From CALRBF01 sp041164045 (GTDB lineage: Bacteria; Patescibacteriota; Minisyncoccia; SW-4-49-11), in NCBI GenBank assembly GCA_041164045.1, contig JBEAQD010000029.1, forward strand, positions 1 through 7,563: 7,563 nucleotides of DNA. The letters run 5' to 3'. The position numbers were made by a program, and so were the translations under genes. Within the stretch, counting starts at the first letter, position 1, and each line of letters starts with the position of its first letter. Shown here piece by piece: positions 1 through 6,983 of the stretch. Under the pieces are notes generated by a model. The model was not told where the DNA came from, made no database searches, and saw nothing but the letters and a program-made list of their open reading frames with translations.

Positions 1-1352
1 ATAGTGTTGGGGATAATGGCAAAGAATATATATTCAAAATTAAATCTAATATAACTTGGGATGATAATACTCCCCTTACAATTGATGATATTATATTTAC
101 TATTGAGACCATACAAAACCCTGATTATAATAGCCCTCTTAATTCGGCTCTAAAGGGAGTAATTATAACTAAAGTGGATGATTCTACCTTAAAACTAAAC
201 CTTAATGCTAGTTATTCTCCATTTTTATCTGGTTTAACTTTTGGAATTCTACCAAAACATATTTGGCAAAATTTGGAGCCCAGTGCTTTTCTTTTAGCAA
301 AAGCTAATTTGGAACCTGTAGGAGCTGGGAAATTCAAGTATAAATCTATTCAGAAGAAAAAAGATGGAAATATCGCATCTATTACCCTCGAGAGAAATAC
401 TAATTATTTTGGTGCTAAACCTAATATAGAAACTTTTATATTGGTTTTTTATGCTAAAGAAGAGGAAATGACTCAAGACTTTAAGCAAAATAAATTACAG
501 GCAATAACCCAGCTCAAAAGTCCCTTAGATGAATCAGATAAATTCCAAACTAATATTCTGAATATACCTCAGTCTTTTGGTATTATATTTAATGTAAAAG
601 ACCCTTTACTTGCCAAAAAGGAAATTCGCCAGGCTATGTCTCATACTATTGATAGAGCCCAGATAATCAATAATGTTCTCAATGGGGAGGCAACTCTTAT
701 CAATGGACCTTTGAATCAGTTTAATAAATTTTATACAGATACCCCTGTTGAATTAAATCTAGATAAAGCTAAACAAATCTTGGATGAAGCAAATTGGAAA
801 GACGCAGATGGTGATGGAATTAGAGAAAAGGATAATCAAAAAGCTGAATTTACCTTACTTGTAGCGGGAGGAAATAAAGTTGATGAGGTCACCGCAATGC
901 TAAGGGAACAAGTCAAAGCAGTTGGTATACAAATGAATACTGAGATTATACCTTTTAATGAGTTGTCTAATAATCAGATTCGAAATCGCTCCTATCAAGC
1001 TTTATTCTTGGGACTAGGATTGAATATATATCCCGACCCTTATATTTATTGGCATTCTTCTCAAATCAATAGTCCTGGATTGAATTTATCTCAATATACT
1101 AATATTAATAATGATGGGTATCTAGAAACTGCGAGAACTAATACCGATAATAATGTAATTACATCTAGTCTAGCTCAATTTCAAAATCAAATAGCTAGTG
1201 ATGTGCCTGCTATATTCATTTACTCACCACAATACCTATATTATACCAACCCTATTATTAGTAATATCAAAGTATCAACCGGTAATTCATCTGTAGATAG
1301 ATATGCCTCTATTTCTGATTGGTATGTGATGACAAAAAGAGTCTTAAAATAA
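1..1352 (+). CDS. ABC transporter substrate-binding protein, family 5 (peptide/OppA-DppA type), 5'-truncated
   Basis: The C-terminal ~449 residues of an extracytoplasmic solute-binding protein that would deliver peptides or similar solutes to an ABC importer. The frame is open from base 3 to the TAA at 1350-1352. The GTG at 174 is internal, because the residues before it are typical family sequence (TWDDNTPLTIDDIIFTIE, residues ~18-35, matching the 'W.DG.PLTADDV.FT' block of SBP_bac_5). Other family landmarks are LPKHIWQN, PVGAGKFKYK (the 'vGTGPY' block), FNVKDPLLAKKEIRQAMSHTIDR, a WKDADGDGIRE stretch and PDPYIYWHSSQ. The signal peptide or lipobox lies outside the window, so export is inferred. 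rsmE begins 2 nt after the stop, so the two are probably co-transcribed. No transporter permease or ATPase gene is visible here. The family is confident; the substrate cannot be read from the sequence. Confidence 0.88.
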   Translation, partial: SVGDNGKEYIFKIKSNITWDDNTPLTIDDIIFTIETIQNPDYNSPLNSALKGVIITKVDDSTLKLNLNASYSPFLSGLTFGILPKHIWQNLEPSAFLLAKANLEPVGAGKFKYKSIQKKKDGNIASITLERNTNYFGAKPNIETFILVFYAKEEEMTQDFKQNKLQAITQLKSPLDESDKFQTNILNIPQSFGIIFNVKDPLLAKKEIRQAMSHTIDRAQIINNVLNGEATLINGPLNQFNKFYTDTPVELNLDKAKQILDEANWKDADGDGIREKDNQKAEFTLLVAGGNKVDEVTAMLREQVKAVGIQMNTEIIPFNELSNNQIRNRSYQALFLGLGLNIYPDPYIYWHSSQINSPGLNLSQYTNINNDGYLETARTNTDNNVITSSLAQFQNQIASDVPAIFIYSPQYLYYTNPIISNIKVSTGNSSVDRYASISDWYVMTKRVLK

Positions 1353-1354
1353 AT

Positions 1355-2053
1355 ATGGGTTACTTTATCTTTGATAAGAATACTGACAATTTAGCTTTAG
1401 ATGAAATTCATCATATCAGAGATGTATTAAGATTAAAACCTAATACTAATATCAAGGCCACTGATGGACAAGGTAATTTATATGAATTAAACATAAACAG
1501 TCTAAAGCCTTTTACTGTAGATATCCTTAGTACAAAAAACTTTTCTAATGCTAATATTTATATTCGCTGTATTATAGCTACAATTAAAACTCAGCTCCTA
1601 GAGCTAATCATTCAAAAACTAACCGAAATTGGAATAAATGAGATTATAATTACTAAAACAAAATTTGCTCAGATTAGTTTAGACAAATTAGAATCCAAAT
1701 TAAATCGTTGGGAAACAATTATTCATACAGCCTGTAAACAAGCCGAAATAGTCCACTTTCCTACTATCTCTATACAAAACTTAAATCAAATTCAATACCA
1801 TACAGAGAATAATCTCAATCTAATTGGAGATACTCAATATAGCATAGAAGCTCCTAATATTAAATCTATTAATTTGACAAATATAAAGACTATCAATTTA
1901 TTAATTGGTCCCGAAGGAGGATTTGAAAAAGAAGAATATAAAAATTTATTACAGCAATATAATTATACACCTATTACTTTTGCCCCTAATATTCTCAGAG
2001 CCGAGACTGCAGCTATTGTAGGAGCTGGTATATTAAAAAATTTGACTTTATAA
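1355..2053 (+). CDS. rsmE: 16S rRNA (uracil-1498-N3)-methyltransferase RsmE
   Basis: A 232-residue SPOUT-class methyltransferase, a normal length for RsmE, which methylates N3 of U1498 in 16S rRNA using S-adenosylmethionine. The N-terminal PUA-like part contains HHIRDVLRL (19-27). The catalytic part carries KLTEIGINEIIITKT (88-102), RWETIIHTACKQAE (118-131) and the SAM-binding knot signatures LLIGPEGGF (182-190) and LRAETAAIVGAG (214-225). I chose the ATG at 1355, which gives the usual short N-terminus (MGYFIFD). A TTG at 1319 would add 12 residues overlapping the upstream gene. The start is 2 nt after the binding-protein stop, with no clear Shine-Dalgarno, suggesting translational coupling. 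The 3' end overlaps the end of the convergent rmuC by 6 bp. Confidence 0.95.
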   Translation: MGYFIFDKNTDNLALDEIHHIRDVLRLKPNTNIKATDGQGNLYELNINSLKPFTVDILSTKNFSNANIYIRCIIATIKTQLLELIIQKLTEIGINEIIITKTKFAQISLDKLESKLNRWETIIHTACKQAEIVHFPTISIQNLNQIQYHTENNLNLIGDTQYSIEAPNIKSINLTNIKTINLLIGPEGGFEKEEYKNLLQQYNYTPITFAPNILRAETAAIVGAGILKNLTL

Positions 2054-3337
2054 TTCTAATTCAGCCTCAATCACATCTACTTCCACTTTTGGCATCTCAA
2101 GAGTATCTACATTCTTAAGCTTTCTCTCAATGGCTCTTGCTCTAGTAGCTCCAGCATCAATTTGATTAGAAGCCTCTTGTAGTTTCTTTTGAGTTCTTTC
2201 TAGAATTTCACCAAATCTTCCAAATTCGGTTTTGACCTCAGATAAGGTTTGCCAAATTTCACTAGATTGCTTTTCTATAGCCAAGGTTCTAAATCCCATC
2301 TGCAAGCTATTCAAAATTGCCGTAATTGTAGTAGGTCCCGTAATCATAACTCTATATTCTCTTTGAATAAAGTCAACTAATCCTGGAAGTTTTAGAACCT
2401 GAGCATAAAGCCCCTCGATTGGAATAAATAGAATTGCAAAATCTGTTGTATTAGGAGGGTAAATATATTTGGTTTTAATCTTTTTACCTTCATCTTTGAG
2501 CCTTTTTTCAATAGCCTTATTAGCTATATCAATAGCAACTCTATCATTAGCATCCTCAGCTTCTAATAGTCTTTGATAGTCTTCGATTGGGAATTTAGCA
2601 TCAATTGGCAACCAAATATGATTTAGATTTTTATCTTTACCAGGTAATTTAATCGCATATTCAACAATATCCTTAGAATCTTTTTTGGTAGCTACATTAG
2701 CTTGATATTGTTCTTTTGTTAAAATTTGCTCTAGTAGATTACCTAATTGTACTTCACCCCAAGTTCCGCGAGTTTTGACATTAGATAAAACTTTTTTTAA
2801 ATCACCTACTCCTACTGCCAAATGTTGCATTTCTCCAAGCCCCTTATGTACCTGCTCAAGTCTCTCACTCACTGATTGAAATGACTGAGCTAATCTTTTT
2901 TCTAAAGTAGATTGTAGCTTTTCATCAACAGTTTCTCGCATTTTTTCAAGCTTTTGATTATTATCTTTTTGTAATTCGGTCAATCTCTTCTCTACTGTAT
3001 CCCGAATTAGCTCTAATTTGGTGGAATTTTGTTTCGTTAGTTCTAGCAATTGTTGAGAAAATATTTCTAATTGCCCCTTTTGCATAACTGAAGACTCATG
3101 CAATCTCTTTAATAATGAGTTACCAAAAGCATTCAAGTTATTGCCTAGCTCTACTCTACCTTCCTGAGCCAATTCCCTAGAATCTTTACGAATTGAGTGC
3201 AAATCATCTTTGAGCCTTTTCTCTGAGTTGGATATTAATTTATCCAAGTTATGATCTGAGCTATTATTGCCCTTGATTAAAAATATAATAAATATTTGTA
3301 AAACAACAATAATCAATCCTACAATATAAATTTCCAT
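2048..3337 (-). CDS. rmuC: RmuC family DNA recombination protein
   Basis: A 429-residue membrane-anchored coiled-coil protein of the RmuC family. In E. coli, rmuC limits recombination-type inversions at short inverted repeats, and the domain resembles a nuclease fold. Visible architecture: one N-terminal membrane segment (about residues 4-22), a long charged coiled coil (about 30-170, with heptad-like KRL/EKL runs), then the RmuC domain with its signatures NVKTRGTWGEVQLGNLLEQI (186-205), LPIDAKFP (243-250), FAILFIPIEGLYAQVL (300-315) and MITGPTTITAILNSLQMGFR (331-350). It is the last gene of the minus-strand cluster, starting 1 nt after the stop of the AI-2E family gene; the GAAGAAG run ending that gene could act as a weak ribosome-binding site. 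Its TAA lies inside the palindrome shared with the rsmE stop. Confidence 0.94.
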   Translation of the reverse strand: MEIYIVGLIIVVLQIFIIFLIKGNNSSDHNLDKLISNSEKRLKDDLHSIRKDSRELAQEGRVELGNNLNAFGNSLLKRLHESSVMQKGQLEIFSQQLLELTKQNSTKLELIRDTVEKRLTELQKDNNQKLEKMRETVDEKLQSTLEKRLAQSFQSVSERLEQVHKGLGEMQHLAVGVGDLKKVLSNVKTRGTWGEVQLGNLLEQILTKEQYQANVATKKDSKDIVEYAIKLPGKDKNLNHIWLPIDAKFPIEDYQRLLEAEDANDRVAIDIANKAIEKRLKDEGKKIKTKYIYPPNTTDFAILFIPIEGLYAQVLKLPGLVDFIQREYRVMITGPTTITAILNSLQMGFRTLAIEKQSSEIWQTLSEVKTEFGRFGEILERTQKKLQEASNQIDAGATRARAIERKLKNVDTLEMPKVEVDVIEAELEL

Positions 3338-3338
3338 A

Positions 3339-4370
3339 TTATTCTTCTTCTAAACCTTTTACAAAAATTGATACTACAGACACTACTGGCAAAGCAATTA
3401 ATGCTCCTAAAGCTCCTGCTAATGAGGTTCCTAAGAGTATTACTATCATCACAATCAAAGTGTGTATACCAGTCACTTTTCGCATAATTAAGGGGGTCAT
3501 AAAATTACCATCTACCTGTTGTAATATAAGATAAAATAATCCTGTTGCAATGAATATATTAAATCCTCCAGTCAAAGCTAGAATCATAGCTGGTATTGCT
3601 GATAAGATAGGACCAATAATAGGGATTATATTTAGAAAAGCAGCAATTACGGCTAATAATAAGGCATAAGGTACTTGAATAATCAATAAAAATGGATAGG
3701 TTAAAATAGCTAATATAAGTGAAATTAATAATTGCCCAGCCAACCAATACCCTGCTTTATATCTAGCTTGATCAATTTTAGCACTAACTAGTTTATGCTT
3801 TTTGGAAGGGAAAAAGAAGTTAATAATATTATCTAAATTATCAGGTCTAATAGCCATATAAAAAGTAGCTGCAAAAAAGAAGGCTATATAAAATAAAGTA
3901 CTAATGATATTTTGAGTAGTAAAAAATAAACCTGTAATCACATCCCAAGTTACAGCACCGATATTAATATTCCCCCCTGTAGTAGAGTTAAGGTATTCTA
4001 TGAAATTAAAATCAGGTTTATCTATTATATTACCTATAAATAAGTTAAAATCTGCAAAAAAATTGGGGGAATTATTTACTAAAGCTGCAAATTCACTACT
4101 AATCGTAGGGACTATCAATTGATATAATAACATTACCACAGCAACTATAACTGACAAAACAAAGAAAACACCCATTTGATAAGGAATTTGGATAGATTTA
4201 TGCATAAATCTGGCTCCTAGCACAATCCCAGAGGATACAATAAAAGATAGAATTGTTACAACTAGAACATCTCTTAGTAAAAAAGCAACCCAAATTGCAG
4301 CTAAAATCAAGGCACCTTGTAAGATAGACTTTATATTAAGGTCTAATATGTAGGTATCATTTTGTTTCAT
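3339..4370 (-). CDS. AI-2E/PerM family membrane transporter
   Basis: A 343-residue polytopic membrane protein of the AI-2E exporter/PerM family (PF01594). Family members include the autoinducer-2 exporter TqsA and Na+/H+ antiporters, so the name does not prove AI-2 transport. Hydrophobic segments lie near residues 17-31, 34-53, 65-90, 150-173, 210-232, 236-265, 270-284 and 304-337, with a soluble loop near 91-140. Conserved family blocks are GYWLAGQL (207-214), IPIIGPILSAIPA (249-261) and QQVDGNFMTPLIMRKVTGIH (284-303). I chose the ATG at 4370, 29 nt after the mutM stop, because the sequence before it is basic and polar and not family-like. An in-frame TTG at 4421 would give 360 residues overlapping the mutM end by 22 bp. 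Neither start has a clear Shine-Dalgarno. rmuC follows after 1 nt. Confidence 0.9.
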   Translation of the reverse strand: MKQNDTYILDLNIKSILQGALILAAIWVAFLLRDVLVVTILSFIVSSGIVLGARFMHKSIQIPYQMGVFFVLSVIVAVVMLLYQLIVPTISSEFAALVNNSPNFFADFNLFIGNIIDKPDFNFIEYLNSTTGGNINIGAVTWDVITGLFFTTQNIISTLFYIAFFFAATFYMAIRPDNLDNIINFFFPSKKHKLVSAKIDQARYKAGYWLAGQLLISLILAILTYPFLLIIQVPYALLLAVIAAFLNIIPIIGPILSAIPAMILALTGGFNIFIATGLFYLILQQVDGNFMTPLIMRKVTGIHTLIVMIVILLGTSLAGALGALIALPVVSVVSIFVKGLEEE

Positions 4371-4399
4371 ATAGGTAGATTTTATAATTTTATTATATA

Positions 4400-5296
4400 C
4401 TATTTTTGACAAAATTGACAATATACAGTAGTGCGACTATTGATTATAGTCTTTTGTAAAGTATTTTCACAAATCACACATTGCTTACCAGCTTTGCCAT
4501 AAACTTTATGCTCACGGGCATAAGTTCCTCTGGATCCATCAGCCATAATATAATTGGCAATTGAAGATCCTCCCATCTCAACTGCTTTAGGAATAATTTC
4601 TATTATAGCCTGATGTAATTTATCTACTTCTTTTTTACTTAAAGTATTAGCTATACGGGTTGGTAGAATTTCAGCTCTAAAACATACTTCATCAGCATAA
4701 ATATTCCCAAGGCCAGTCACAATAGACTGTTCCAAAAGTACAGTTTTTAGTTTAGATTTTTTATTTTTCAAGTTTTTATATAGATATTCTGCTGTAAACT
4801 TAGAATCAAAAGGATCAAGTCCAATCTTATCAAAATGTCCTAACTTATAAATATAGTCAAGATTTGGGTAAAGTAAAACATAGCCAAACATCCTCACATC
4901 ATTATAATACAAAGTTCCTTGATCCAACTCAAATATAATATGACTATGTTGATTCGGAAGTTGGCTCTCTGAGACCTCAATTGGATGTCCTCCCAGTACT
5001 TTATTTTTCTTATCATCTTGATACACTAATTGACCCGTCATCTTGAGATGCACCAAGATAACTTGACCGTTACTAAGATGAAGGATTAGATTTTTGGCAA
5101 CTCTAGTAATATCTGTAATTGTAGCCCCAATAGGATGAGTTTCAAATTCTTGTTTTTTGTGTTCCAAAGGTTGTCTTACAGTACCAGAGCCACTTACTAA
5201 TTTGGGCTTATGTACAACAATAGACTTAATGGATTTACCTATTATATAAGACTTGAGACTTCTCCTTAGGCTCTCTACTTCCGGTAATTCTGGCAT
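4400..5296 (-). CDS. mutM: Formamidopyrimidine-DNA glycosylase (Fpg/MutM)
   Basis: A 298-residue bifunctional DNA glycosylase/AP lyase that removes 8-oxoguanine and formamidopyrimidines in base-excision repair. The N-terminus MPELPEVESLRRSL supplies the catalytic Pro2 and Glu3. K68 in RVAKNLILHL corresponds to the conserved lysine of the family. The helix-two-turn-helix carries GLGNIYADEVCF (195-206, with the DNA-contacting Asn198). The C-terminal zinc finger is complete: C273-x2-C276-x16-C293-x2-C296, with the conserved Arg288 in the loop. All key residues are present, so it should be active. It is somewhat longer than the ~270-residue norm because of insertions around residues 33-50 and 93-116. 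It starts 13 nt after the NYN gene stop, without a Shine-Dalgarno, and ends with TAG. MPELPEVE and the GLGNIYADE context favour Fpg over Nei. Confidence 0.96.
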   Translation of the reverse strand: MPELPEVESLRRSLKSYIIGKSIKSIVVHKPKLVSGSGTVRQPLEHKKQEFETHPIGATITDITRVAKNLILHLSNGQVILVHLKMTGQLVYQDDKKNKVLGGHPIEVSESQLPNQHSHIIFELDQGTLYYNDVRMFGYVLLYPNLDYIYKLGHFDKIGLDPFDSKFTAEYLYKNLKNKKSKLKTVLLEQSIVTGLGNIYADEVCFRAEILPTRIANTLSKKEVDKLHQAIIEIIPKAVEMGGSSIANYIMADGSRGTYAREHKVYGKAGKQCVICENTLQKTIINSRTTVYCQFCQK

Positions 5297-5309
5297 AAAT
5301 TTTAATTAA

Positions 5310-6047
5310 TTATTTTTTCTTATATTCTAATTTTTGCCTCAAATCGTCCACAAAATCAGTTTTTATATCCAAAGAATCATATAAATTAGAATAAGCCTTT
5401 TCATTAGGTACTAAAAGGGTATGTAATTTGCCTTGACTTTTGAGATATTGCACCAAAGTATAAAAATCACCATCTCCACTCACGATCACAGCTTTATCAT
5501 ATTGATTAATCTGAGTCAGAGCATATAGCACCATCTCAGCGTCTACATTCCCCTTTAATTCACCTTGTTTGGTAGCTAAAGTAGGCTTGAATACTAGATG
5601 ATACCCGAAATCTTGTAGAGCTGAGTATAATTGCTGATTAGTATTAACCATACCAATAAACATATAAGCTTTTTTTACTCCATATTCTCGGTCTAGATAA
5701 TTTCTAAATTCTTTATAATCTAGACTCCAACCTTGACTTTGAATAGATTTGTTCAAATTTTGACCATCTATAAAAGCAAAGTTCGGACGATTCAAATAGT
5801 TCTGCGGTTTTGGATTATAGCTTGTCTTCTTAATGGGTTTATACTGACTTTTGATTTCCTTTGATGGAGATTTGGCAGAAGTATTATGTGGCTTATATTC
5901 TGACTTGTGAGATTGAGATTTATAATCTGAAGTATCAGACTTTGTTGCTGACACTGAATTTTGTTGAGAATTTTTATCTACAATCTCATCAGCACTACTA
6001 AAGAAGCCTCCTTTAGGTTTAAAGGTATGCTTATATTTTTTTTTCAT
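5310..6047 (-). CDS. NYN-domain (LabA/DUF88-like, PIN-fold) putative ribonuclease with disordered basic N-terminal tail
   Basis: A 245-residue protein in two parts. Residues 1-~88 are low-complexity, rich in K, S, N and Q, with loosely repeated YKP/YKSQ/YNPKP units, and look disordered and nucleic-acid-binding. Residues ~89-240 form an NYN domain of the PIN nuclease superfamily: FAFIDGQNLNKS (D94, N97), GNVDAEMVLYAL (D169) and VIVSGDGDFYTLV (D192, D194). These acidic residues are the expected metal site of PIN/NYN ribonucleases. The fold and likely metal-dependent RNA cleavage are well supported; the substrate is unknown. It lies 97 nt downstream of gmk and 13 nt upstream of mutM. The ATG at 6047 starts MKKKYKHTFKPKGG and has no Shine-Dalgarno. 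A promoter-like TTGCAT/TATAAT pair lies at the end of gmk. Confidence 0.87.
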   Translation of the reverse strand: MKKKYKHTFKPKGGFFSSADEIVDKNSQQNSVSATKSDTSDYKSQSHKSEYKPHNTSAKSPSKEIKSQYKPIKKTSYNPKPQNYLNRPNFAFIDGQNLNKSIQSQGWSLDYKEFRNYLDREYGVKKAYMFIGMVNTNQQLYSALQDFGYHLVFKPTLATKQGELKGNVDAEMVLYALTQINQYDKAVIVSGDGDFYTLVQYLKSQGKLHTLLVPNEKAYSNLYDSLDIKTDFVDDLRQKLEYKKK

Positions 6048-6136
6048 AATAAAATATTAAAATAATAACAATTGGAGTAACAATATTTAATTAAAAATAA
6101 TTTCAAATAACCAATATTAAATACTACTCTTGGTCT

Positions 6137-6165
6137 ATTATAGCTTATAATGTGAATTTATGCAA
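6137..6165 (-). promoter_or_regulatory. Possible sigma-70 promoter for the NYN-mutM-AI2E-rmuC cluster
   Basis: On the minus strand TTGCAT (6165-6160) and a consensus TATAAT (6142-6137) are separated by exactly 17 nt, overlapping the gmk stop codon. Transcription would start near 6130, giving a leader of roughly 80 nt before the NYN start at 6047. The -35 matches consensus at only three positions and the DNA is very AT-rich, so a chance match is possible. Confidence 0.35.
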
Positions 6166-6723
6166 AAAATCATCAATTGTCTCAATAGTCTTATTGACTG
6201 TATCGGTAATTTTTATATTAGGGATAATAGCATCAAACTTATCTTTGAAAGATAACTCATATTCGGCTCTGGCTAATCTTTTTTTTAATTCATCTTCAGT
6301 CTCAGTAGCTCTATACTGTAATCTTTCTCTCAATATATCTATACTAGGTACATCCAAAAATATAGTTAATAACCTATCTTTAAGTCGTTTTTTGAGCTCT
6401 AATGCCCCATGAACATCTATAGCTAAAATTGGAATTTGTCCTTTTTTAGCTATATTATCTATCTCTGAGTTGAGAGTCCCATAAAAAACATCAGAATAAA
6501 CTTCTTCCCATTCCAAAAATTCATCTTTATCAATTTTATCCTTGAAGTCTTGCAAACTAATAAAATAATAATCTCTACCCTCTACTTCATTGATTCTTGG
6601 AGTTCTAGTAGTAGCCGATATAGACTTAGCAAATCTCCTAGATGACCTTAGAATCTTCTGAGTTACAGTAGACTTGCCTCCCCCTGATGGAGATGATATA
6701 GTAATTAGAGGGGATTTTGACAT
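6145..6723 (-). CDS. gmk: Guanylate kinase
   Basis: A 192-residue cytoplasmic enzyme of typical length that phosphorylates GMP to GDP with ATP, needed for GTP and dGTP supply. Motifs in order: P-loop SSPSGGGKST (10-19; Ser replaces the usual first Gly, while Lys17 and Ser18 are kept), SATTRTPRINEVEGRDYYF (36-54, the GMP-binding signature), FLEWEEVYSDVFYGT (69-83, with Glu and Tyr contacting GMP), ILAIDVHGALELKK (99-112) and the lid-region RATETEDELKKRL (138-150). The ATG at 6723 gives the short N-terminus usual for the family. There is no Shine-Dalgarno, but a strong promoter lies 35-63 nt upstream. The NYN gene follows after 97 nt. It is not obviously part of the transcript of the variable-protein gene upstream. 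Confidence 0.96.
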   Translation of the reverse strand: MSKSPLITISSPSGGGKSTVTQKILRSSRRFAKSISATTRTPRINEVEGRDYYFISLQDFKDKIDKDEFLEWEEVYSDVFYGTLNSEIDNIAKKGQIPILAIDVHGALELKKRLKDRLLTIFLDVPSIDILRERLQYRATETEDELKKRLARAEYELSFKDKFDAIIPNIKITDTVNKTIETIDDFLHKFTL

Positions 6724-6757
6724 TAATTTATAATGTTTTAATAGTTTATATTGTAAT

Positions 6758-6786
6758 ATTATATCATAAAATAGCTAAAATTTCAA
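6758..6786 (-). promoter_or_regulatory. Sigma-70-type promoter of gmk with extended -10
   Basis: On the minus strand TTGAAA (6786-6781, five of six consensus bases) is followed after exactly 17 nt by TATAAT (6763-6758), preceded by TGA, i.e. an extended TGn -10. Predicted transcription start is near 6751, leaving a short AT-rich leader of about 27 nt before the gmk ATG. This is the best promoter match I found and implies that gmk is transcribed separately from the DGR target gene. Confidence 0.65.
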
Positions 6787-6805
6787 TATATGTATTTTTT
6801 GTAGA

Positions 6806-6823
6806 GTCGGCGACCCCGCCGAC
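6806..6823. repeat. GC-rich 7-bp inverted repeat (stem-loop) in AT-rich DNA
   Basis: GTCGGCG (6806-6812) and CGCCGAC (6817-6823) form a perfect 7-bp stem around a 4-nt loop. It is almost pure GC beside very AT-rich DNA. On the plus strand it is followed by ATGGTTTTTAG, loosely terminator-like, but no plus-strand gene ends here. On the minus strand it is followed by TCTACAAAAAA, so it is not an intrinsic terminator for the variable-protein gene. It could be a dispersed REP-like palindrome; copy number elsewhere cannot be seen. Confidence 0.55.
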
Positions 6824-6850
6824 ATGGTTTTTAGTACGGTCACAAAACAC

Positions 6851-6873
6851 AATGGAGGAACAAACCCTCCATT
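6851..6873 (-). terminator. Stem-loop, possible weak terminator of the variable-protein gene
   Basis: AATGGAGG (6851-6858) and CCTCCATT (6866-6873) form a perfect 8-bp stem with a 7-nt loop. Read on the minus strand it is followed by GTGTTTTGTG, a broken T tract, so termination would be weak. It lies between the variable-protein stop and the gmk promoter, where a transcript end is expected. The stem is certain; the terminator role is a guess. Confidence 0.35.
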
Positions 6874-6908
6874 ACGAAATCATACCTTAATCTAAAATTC
6901 CAGCCCGA

Positions 6909-6983
6909 TGAGTTCAAGAATTTAGTCCCCTCATCCAGTATAAGGCACAGAGGCCTTATACGATGATGGAATTCTTGAACTCA
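6909..6983. repeat. 75-bp nested inverted repeat downstream of the DGR variable region
   Basis: The outer arms are a perfect 14-bp inverted repeat, TGAGTTCAAGAATT (6909-6922) and AATTCTTGAACTCA (6970-6983). Inside, TCATC (6931-6935) can pair with GATGA (6962-6966), and after a 2-nt bulge GTATAAGGC (6938-6946) pairs with GCCTTATAC (6953-6961) around a 6-nt loop. Together they make one long hairpin interrupted by an internal loop. Its right arm shares base 6983 with the next hairpin, so the two stack end to end. It contains no protein-coding signal. It could be a structured RNA in the 3' UTR of the variable-protein transcript, a DNA cruciform, or a tiny palindromic element. Confidence 0.8.

Noticed and set aside
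1319..1354. Upstream TTG start for rsmE
   Set aside because: It would overlap the binding-protein gene and add 12 residues unlike the family; the ATG at 1355 gives the standard N-terminus.
4371..4421. Upstream TTG start for the AI-2E family gene
   Set aside because: The added 17 residues overlap mutM and are not family-like; possible but less likely than the ATG at 4370.
6806..6823. Intrinsic terminator for the variable-protein gene
   Set aside because: On the minus strand the stem is followed by TCTACAAAAAA rather than a T tract; the T run lies on the other strand, where no gene ends.
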